This document shows positions 22,341-27,328 of a stretch of 27,328 bases of DNA, one piece after another. How positions within the stretch are numbered: position 1 is the first letter of the stretch; every line of letters begins with the position of its first letter. The notes beneath the pieces were generated by a model. That model was not told the DNA's origin. It did not search any database and was given only the letters and a program-made list of their open reading frames with translations. The stretch comes from Candidatus Falkowiibacteriota bacterium (GTDB taxonomy: Bacteria; Patescibacteriota; Patescibacteriia; JACRDY01): the NCBI GenBank assembly GCA_016218485.1, contig JACRDY010000038.1:1-27328 (forward strand), given 5' to 3'. The position numbers were made by a program, and so were the translations under genes.

Positions 22341-23837
22341 ATGCTGCAAAAACATCATCCCGTGCGTGTGCGCTTTGCTCCCTCGCCAACTGGTTTTGTC
22401 CATGTCGGTAGTTTGCTGACTGTTTTATTTAATTGGCTACTCGCTCGACAGCATGACGGCACGTTTATTCTCCGGATTGAAGACACGGATCAGCACCGAC
22501 TCGTACCGGGTGCCGTAGAGAATATTTTGAAAGTATTAGCCTGGGTTGGGTTAAATCCTGATGAAGGGGTGGTATTGGATAGTCAAGGACAGATCAATCA
22601 GATCGGTGCTGACGGACCCTATATTCAATCACAGCGACTGGATCTCTATCGTCAGTACGTTGATCAATTGCTAGAAAGTGGCCACGCCTACCACTGTTTT
22701 TGCAGTCCGGAGCGGCTGGAAAAGCTGCGTCAGAATCAAACTGAACGAAAATTACCGCCAATGTATGATAAATACTGTTTAAGTTTGAGTCCAGAGGCAG
22801 TAGCCGAGAAGCTAACGAACCTGCGAGCGGGCGATCACCATGTTATTCGTCTGAAGGTGCCACCGGATGGCTCCACTGTTTTTGAAGATTTGATTCGTGG
22901 ACGTGTAGAAACCCCTCATCATAGCGTGGACGACTGTGTGCTCCTGAAATCTGATGGTTTCCCGACCTACCACTTGGCGGTGGTAGTGGATGATCACCTC
23001 ATGGCCATCACCCACGTCATCCGCGGACAAGAATGGCTGGCCAGCGCTCCAAAACATGTACTCTTGTACCAAGCGTTCGGTTGGACGCCACCCTTGTTCG
23101 CGCACCTGTCGCACCTCTTGAATACCGACCGGAGTAAATTGTCCAAACGACAGGGCGACGTGGCGGTGGAAGAGTACATGACGCGCGGCTACCTGCCTGA
23201 AGCGTTGTTAAATTTTTTGGCCATCACCGCCTGGAATGAAGGCGAGGGTAGTGAACAAGAAATTTATTCACTGAAAGAATTGGTCAAAAAGTTCAGTCTG
23301 GAGCGCGTGCACAAAACCGGCGCGGTCTTTGATTTGGATAAACTGAATTGGCTGAACGGGATGTATCTTCGGCAGATGGATATTGCCGAACTGACCAAAC
23401 GGGTGACTCCGTATTTGACGCGAGCGGGGTATGATACTACCGATACGGTGTACCTCAAAAAAATCGTAGCGTTGGAACAAGAACGTATTAAGACGCTGGC
23501 GGAATTACCTGCCATGGTGGATTATTTTTTTACCGACACCTTAGAGTACCAAACTGAACTGTTGATGTGGAAAAAGAGCGATCGAAGGCAAACGAAAAAT
23601 AATTTAGAACAATTAGTATTATACCTCTCCGCCATGGCATCATGGGATGAAAAAAAATTAGAGGAGGGGATTATGACTTGGATCGCGGAGCAACAATTAA
23701 CCAATGGCGAAGTGCTCTGGCCGATGCGGGTGGCCTTGAGCGGTCAAGACAAGAGTCCAGGGCCGTTTGCCATCGCCGCGGTGATCGGAAAAACACGTAC
23801 ACTGGAACGGCTTCGCCATGCCGCCGCTAAACTGTAA
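22341..23837 (+). CDS. gltX: Glutamyl-tRNA synthetase (GluRS; possibly also charging tRNA-Gln)
   Basis: 498 residues, the usual length. The class I signature HIGH is HVGS (21-24) in RFAPSPTGFVHVGSLL, and KMSKS is KLSKR (266-270). FILRIEDTDQHR is the Glu/ATP pocket, and ADGP/YIQSQRLDLYRQY also matches. It attaches glutamate to tRNA-Glu. Many bacteria also use it with GatCAB for tRNA-Gln, but no gat genes are in the window. The C-terminal anticodon domain appears complete. The leader is entirely the MITE-like element, so the promoter may lie inside or before it. Confidence 0.97.
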   Translation: MLQKHHPVRVRFAPSPTGFVHVGSLLTVLFNWLLARQHDGTFILRIEDTDQHRLVPGAVENILKVLAWVGLNPDEGVVLDSQGQINQIGADGPYIQSQRLDLYRQYVDQLLESGHAYHCFCSPERLEKLRQNQTERKLPPMYDKYCLSLSPEAVAEKLTNLRAGDHHVIRLKVPPDGSTVFEDLIRGRVETPHHSVDDCVLLKSDGFPTYHLAVVVDDHLMAITHVIRGQEWLASAPKHVLLYQAFGWTPPLFAHLSHLLNTDRSKLSKRQGDVAVEEYMTRGYLPEALLNFLAITAWNEGEGSEQEIYSLKELVKKFSLERVHKTGAVFDLDKLNWLNGMYLRQMDIAELTKRVTPYLTRAGYDTTDTVYLKKIVALEQERIKTLAELPAMVDYFFTDTLEYQTELLMWKKSDRRQTKNNLEQLVLYLSAMASWDEKKLEEGIMTWIAEQQLTNGEVLWPMRVALSGQDKSPGPFAIAAVIGKTRTLERLRHAAAKL

Positions 23838-23875
23838 CCACCAACTGTAACCACCTGGCCAGGGACGTGAAATTT

Positions 23876-23884
23876 TGTTATACT
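23876..23884 (+). promoter_or_regulatory. Extended -10 promoter of the M23 gene
   Basis: TGTTATACT carries the TGn extension and a good -10, with its end only 9 bases before the ATG at 23894. The transcript would be leaderless or nearly so. Confidence 0.6.
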
Positions 23885-23893
23885 TCCCCTGTC

Positions 23894-25144
23894 ATGCTGA
23901 AACAAAAACAAAAATTTCCACGGCAGCAATTGAAGCTGGCAGTAGCGCTGATGGTAGCTACTTTTTTGTTTGGTAGCTCCTCGCCAATTTTAGCGGAAAA
24001 TATTACTATTTCCGCTAATAATGACGCTCAAGTGACTGACCTCAAACAGCAAGCCGAGACAAAACGGCTGGAAATAGAAAAAATTCAAAATAAATTGGAT
24101 GTTTACCAAAAGAGCGTTGAGATCAAACGTCAAGAACAAATAACGCTTAAAAATGAACTGGATATTCTCTCGGAACAAATTGACCAGCTGCAGCTGGAGA
24201 TTGAAAAAAACAGTTTGGAAATTGACGCGACCAATCTACTCATTCAGTCCGTGCTCTTGCAAATTTTGGATAAGGAAGATTTGATTCAGCACCAAACCGA
24301 TCAGCTCGGAGAACTCATCCGCGTCATGAACGCCAATGATGGCAAGAGCTACCTTGACATTATTATCAATAATAACACGCTGTCTGATTTTTTTGATGCC
24401 GTCAGTCAGGTGGAAGAGGTGGAGGGTCGGCTACAGAAGTCACTCGTGGAAATTAAAGCGCTGAAAGTGCAACTAGAAGAGCGGCAAAAAGAGCTGGACA
24501 AAAAAAGCGTTGAACTCAATACGCTCAAAGAAACACTAACGGAAAAAAAAGTTAAGCTCGATCAGCAGGAAACCGCTAAGACCTACTACCTGCTGCAAGC
24601 GGGACGTTCTGAAAAAAAGTTCCAAGACCTTATCAGTCAAGCCAAGCTGGAACAGCAGAAACTTAATAGTGACATTGTCAATCTGGAAAAAATCATCCGT
24701 CAACGATTAGGCAGTAGTGGTGAGCCAATTCAGAGCACGGGACGACTGATTTGGCCGGTGCCAAAAAACACCATTACCGCTTATTTCTATGATCCGGAGT
24801 ATCCCTTTCGAGCGATTTTTGAGCACCCTGGTGTTGACGTTCGCGCGGCGCAAGGCACTGCCATCAAAGCGGCTGACAGCGGCTATGTGGCCAAAGCCAA
24901 AGATGCCGGCAAAGGCTACAGCTATATCATGATCATCCACAGTGACGGCCTGTCTACGGTCTATGGGCATGTCAGCAAAATCTATGTTCAGCAGGATAGC
25001 TATGTTTCCCAGGGAGATATTATCGGTTTGACCGGCGGCACTCCCGGAACTGCCGGCGCGGGTCCCTACGTCACCGGTCCTCACCTCCATTTTGAGACTC
25101 GACTCAATGGCATCCCCACTAATCCTTTAGATTATCTGCCCTAA
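23894..25144 (+). CDS. EnvC-like murein hydrolase activator/M23 peptidase
   Basis: 416 residues from ATG 23894 (the upstream start at 23867 overlaps the promoter). Signal peptide about 1-34 (LAVALMVATFLFGSSSPILA). About 45-285 is a long coiled coil in two stretches, as in EnvC/NlpD-type proteins. The C-terminal M23 (LytM) domain has H311 and D315 in EHPGVDVRAAQGT and H397, H399 in HLHFE, so the zinc site looks complete, unlike degenerate EnvC. It should cut, or activate cutting of, peptidoglycan peptides at the cell surface, probably in division. It starts 56 bases after gltX. Confidence 0.93.
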   Translation: MLKQKQKFPRQQLKLAVALMVATFLFGSSSPILAENITISANNDAQVTDLKQQAETKRLEIEKIQNKLDVYQKSVEIKRQEQITLKNELDILSEQIDQLQLEIEKNSLEIDATNLLIQSVLLQILDKEDLIQHQTDQLGELIRVMNANDGKSYLDIIINNNTLSDFFDAVSQVEEVEGRLQKSLVEIKALKVQLEERQKELDKKSVELNTLKETLTEKKVKLDQQETAKTYYLLQAGRSEKKFQDLISQAKLEQQKLNSDIVNLEKIIRQRLGSSGEPIQSTGRLIWPVPKNTITAYFYDPEYPFRAIFEHPGVDVRAAQGTAIKAADSGYVAKAKDAGKGYSYIMIIHSDGLSTVYGHVSKIYVQQDSYVSQGDIIGLTGGTPGTAGAGPYVTGPHLHFETRLNGIPTNPLDYLP

Positions 25145-25165
25145 GCTGTATGCTTATAACGGTAT

Positions 25166-25811
25166 ATGACCAACCCCATTAAACTCTCGCTCAAAACAGA
25201 ACTGGTTATTATTATTTTAATTCTGCTCAACATTGGAGCGGCTTTTTGGTTTTACGCGCATACGCCCGAACAAATACCGACGCACTGGAACACGGCCGGG
25301 GAGATTGACGGCTATAGCTCGCGAGCTTTTGGCGCAACATTTTTGCCAGCGCTAACGATTGGCATCTACCTGCTGCTCATCCTACTGCCGTATCTGGATC
25401 CGAAGCGGGATCGCTATCAAGAGTTTGCCAACATTTATTTTATTTTTTACGATTCTTTATTTTGTTACCGGTTTTATTGGAGTAGGGTATAGTCTACCGA
25501 TGAGCCAAATCATGTTCGCGCTCATTGGCTTTTTATTTTTGATTATGGGTTGGTATATGCCGGGGATCAAGCCGAATTGGTTTGTGGGTATCCGTACACC
25601 TTGGACACTAAGCAGTGAAGCAGTCTGGGTCAAAACCCACCTCTGGGGCGCCAGAGCCTTTATGCTCGGCGGTATTTTGTTTCTGCTCAATGTGCCATTT
25701 TCCGGAGCAGCGCTATTAATGACCACTATAGTTGTATTTTTCGCCACTATCGTGGCGGTGGTTGTTTATAGTTATGTACTGTACCGCAGGCTCAATAAAA
25801 CAGGGGAATAG
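25166..25811 (+). pseudogene. SdpI-family membrane protein (DUF1648 + SdpI), frameshifted in a T-run
   Basis: The first frame gives the DUF1648-type start: one membrane helix, then HTPEQIPTHWNTAGEIDGYSSR, then a second helix and PKRDRYQEFANIYFIF. The second frame continues with TILYFVTGFIGVGYSLP, then MGWYMPGIKPNWFVGIRTPWTLSSEAVWVKTHLWGARAFML (the SdpI signature) and further helices. The switch lies at the run of six T at 25443-25448. With five T the frame is intact, giving about 214 residues. SdpI in Bacillus is an immunity protein; this family is widespread and mostly uncharacterised. An insertion, a slippage site or a homopolymer error are all possible. Confidence 0.85.
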
Positions 25812-25870
25812 ACCTACTGTTGATAACTACCCCTTGCCGGACTACCTTAAAAATGTCATGATTGTGTCAG

Positions 25871-25895
25871 CCCTATATTGTTATAGGGATTTTTT
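25871..25895 (+). terminator. Intrinsic terminator after the SdpI gene
   Basis: CCCTATA and TATAGGG pair exactly around TTGT and are followed by a run of T. Confidence 0.88.
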
Positions 25896-25931
25896 ATCCC
25901 CCCAAGGGGACTTAATAAATTAATTAATATT

Positions 25932-26063
25932 ATGTTTTTCCAAGACGAAATGGATAACACCACCGATGGTGAAGCTACTAAAGAAGAGGGTATGGACATG
26001 GGCATGGACGAAGCGTCTGACGACATGGACAAAGATGACAGCACGACCGAAGAGGGTGAGTAG
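25932..26063 (+). CDS. Very acidic 43-residue protein
   Basis: Starts MFFQDEMDNTTDGEATKEEG and continues with alternating Met-Asp pairs (MDMGMDEASDDMDKDD), ending EEGE. About half the residues are Asp or Glu, with no Cys and no hydrophobic core, so it is likely disordered. It has its own unit: a terminator upstream and a strong hairpin terminator 27 bases downstream. The -10-like TTAATATTAT region lies directly before the ATG. GGGGA upstream is too far to be a ribosome site. The function is unknown; a metal- or cation-binding role is only a guess from composition. Confidence 0.65.
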   Translation: MFFQDEMDNTTDGEATKEEGMDMGMDEASDDMDKDDSTTEEGE

Positions 26064-26090
26064 ACTCCCTATAGACTATTCTGAATTATA

Positions 26091-26130
26091 AAAAAATTAA
26101 CTCTGAAAACATTCCCGGGGTTAATTTTTT
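26091..26130. terminator. Bidirectional terminator after the acidic gene
   Basis: AAAAAATTAAC (26091-26101) pairs exactly with GTTAATTTTTT (26120-26130), with a T-run on one side and an A-run on the other. The 26131-26287 stretch that follows shows no gene. Confidence 0.88.
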
Positions 26131-26287
26131 TTATATCCGCCAGTAATTAAAAATAGCTACGAGAGTATTTAATAAAGGGGAAGGGGTTAAAATCTATATT
26201 TGACGCTACTGATTTAGTATCACTGAATCATCGGATAAGCGACTGGGATTTTTTCTAATTTAAGGTAAAACATCATAAATTCTCCAC

Positions 26288-26342
26288 AGGGTATCTTGGG
26301 GTATCTTGGGGTATTGTATAACGCTTATGTTTTTGGTATACT
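26288..26342 (+). promoter_or_regulatory. Iterons and promoter of the toxin-antitoxin operon
   Basis: GTATCTTGGG occurs twice in tandem (26291-26310), followed by a partial third unit GTATTG that runs into the -35 box. TTGTAT (26314-26319), a 17-base spacer and TATACT (26337-26342) form the promoter. The repeats could be operator sites for autoregulation. Confidence 0.65.
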
Positions 26343-26361
26343 TCTATTGAAAGGAATCTCT

Positions 26362-26853
26362 ATGGCTATCAACCGAAAGAAGTATCAGAACGCCATTTTG
26401 TATCTGTGCCAGAATTTAAAGGGTGAAGTAAGGGGTAAAAAGAAGTTAGCGAAATTGTTATATTTCGCTGATTTTGATTTTTACGAAAAGACACAAAAAT
26501 CAATAACGGGGGACACTTATAAAGCATTACCTATGGGGCCATTTCCCGCGTCGTTACCAGATGTTACTACTGACATGACAAGTAAAAAAATGTTGAGTAT
26601 TGAACCTACAGATGAGTGGAATGGTTTTAATCCAACAGAAATATACAAATGTCTCGTTGATCCTAATGTTAATATTTTTAGCAAGGATGAAATAGAAATA
26701 TTAGATAGGGTTATAGTTAAATATGGGCACTTAACAGGAAAGCAGTTAGAGGATCTATCTCATGCTGAAGCTCCTTACATTGGCACACAACCAAGCAAGA
26801 CTATTCCTTATGAGTTAGCGTTATATCGTGGAACTGACTTTGCCACCGTATGA
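26362..26853 (+). CDS. Panacea-domain antitoxin (SocA/DUF4065-like)
   Basis: 163 residues from ATG 26362, chosen because AAAGGAA at 26350-26356 is a good Shine-Dalgarno; the longer start at 26296 lies inside the promoter. Core pattern: KKLAKLLYFADFDFYEKTQKSITGDTYKALPMGPFPASL, typical of Panacea (DUF4065), then a C-terminal helical part ending HLTGKQLEDLSHAEAPY. Panacea proteins neutralise very different toxins encoded next to them. The stop overlaps the next ATG, as in toxin-antitoxin pairs. AT-rich compared with the glycan locus, so probably acquired. Confidence 0.85.
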   Translation: MAINRKKYQNAILYLCQNLKGEVRGKKKLAKLLYFADFDFYEKTQKSITGDTYKALPMGPFPASLPDVTTDMTSKKMLSIEPTDEWNGFNPTEIYKCLVDPNVNIFSKDEIEILDRVIVKYGHLTGKQLEDLSHAEAPYIGTQPSKTIPYELALYRGTDFATV

Positions 26854-27221
26854 TCCAATTTTTATATCACGATGGTATCCAAAAAGAAATCGCCGCCATA
26901 AAAAAGCGGCGATTGCCGAATATAGAACAAGATTTTAATTCTATTGAAAGATTATGCCAGGTTCAATTTGATCCAAATAACCCACGACAAGTTATAGCGC
27001 CAACAAAACTTCATAGGATTAAACAAAATGATGTTTGGGTCCTATGGAAAATTGAACTGGCCGTGCGTAATACCAACCTAAAACCGAATCAATGGCCACG
27101 GTTATGGTTCGTTGTTAGGGGAGCGACGATTGTTTTCTTATGTATTGCGTCGCATATTGATAACTACAATGATGAAGAAAAAAATAATTTAGCACTGTCT
27201 AGATTATCAGATTATTTTTAG
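26850..27221 (+). CDS. Putative toxin partner of the Panacea antitoxin
   Basis: 123 residues, starting in an ATGA overlap with the antitoxin stop. The N-terminus is basic and helical (YHDGIQKEIAAIKKRRLPNI). The middle has KLHRIKQNDVWVLWKIELAVRN, then RLWFVVRGATIVFLCIASHID. A short basic 'K.h.l..g.w.lr' strand followed by 'R.wF...g..i.ll' recalls RelE/ParE/HigB folds, but I cannot match it with confidence. The partner role rests on gene position. If RelE-like it would cut mRNA on ribosomes; Panacea toxins are otherwise diverse. Confidence 0.6.
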   Translation: MIQFLYHDGIQKEIAAIKKRRLPNIEQDFNSIERLCQVQFDPNNPRQVIAPTKLHRIKQNDVWVLWKIELAVRNTNLKPNQWPRLWFVVRGATIVFLCIASHIDNYNDEEKNNLALSRLSDYF

Positions 27222-27328
27222 TTACTATTTTTAATAGACGTGTTATCTTATGGAGTAGAGCAGACGTCCATTGAAATATCTGCTTTAAAAAATGCTGTTG
27301 GTAGTGTCGCACAATGTATCTTATACGA
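27222..27328. other. Window end, no assigned gene
   Basis: Open in one plus frame (from about 27222, with DVLSYGVEQTSIEISALKNA) and in one minus frame ending at a TAA near 27252. Either could be the start or end of a gene beyond the window. I cannot choose. Confidence 0.2.

Overview
The window looks like a chromosome segment of a candidate phylum radiation (Patescibacteria, Parcubacteria-like) bacterium. This is inferred from gene content and style: compact genes, few Shine-Dalgarno sequences, several -10 boxes placed directly before start codons, a PriA whose ATPase motifs have decayed, lamin-tail and EnvC/M23 surface proteins, an SdpI-family protein, a tiny acidic protein, and many palindromic intergenic repeats. 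No rRNA or protein marker fixes the lineage.

Layout. 1-2290 is a mobile-element edge: the C-terminal part of a large serine recombinase, a DUF302 gene and a frameshifted methyltransferase, bounded by two tRNA 3'-half remnants that look like attachment sites, then an intact tRNA-Ala(TGC). 2431-5225 holds a lamin-tail/OB-fold surface protein, a four-helix-bundle gene between long inverted repeats, and a cold-shock gene with a strong promoter, leader hairpin and terminator. 5226-6230 is an AT-rich island with a frameshifted PD-(D/E)xK-like nuclease and an unknown small gene. 6235-7576 has a DnaQ-like exonuclease and a RecB/Cas4-like nuclease. 7856-14837 is a surface-glycan locus: a flippase, two GT4-like and two GT2 glycosyltransferases, and an O-antigen ligase/polymerase. 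14920-18906 (minus) is the operon priA-def-unknown-fmt. 19042-21255 (minus) is a secreted lysozyme-like repeat protein followed by a LigB-type protein. 21444-25811 (plus) has a WecG/TagA glycosyltransferase, a MITE-like element, gltX, an EnvC-like M23 protein and a frameshifted SdpI-family gene. 25932-27221 has the acidic mini-protein and a Panacea-type toxin-antitoxin pair.

How the genes fit together. The glycan locus plus the WecG/TagA enzyme could build, flip and polymerise or ligate a surface polysaccharide. The M23/EnvC protein and the lysozyme-like protein act on the wall. fmt and def handle the N-terminal formyl group of new proteins.

The most unusual feature is a set of intergenic palindromes built on a 7-base period. 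Their sequences differ, but they share one design and fit almost exactly between a stop codon and the next start. The same type of repeat flanks the four-helix-bundle gene and also occurs in frame inside the O-antigen ligase gene.
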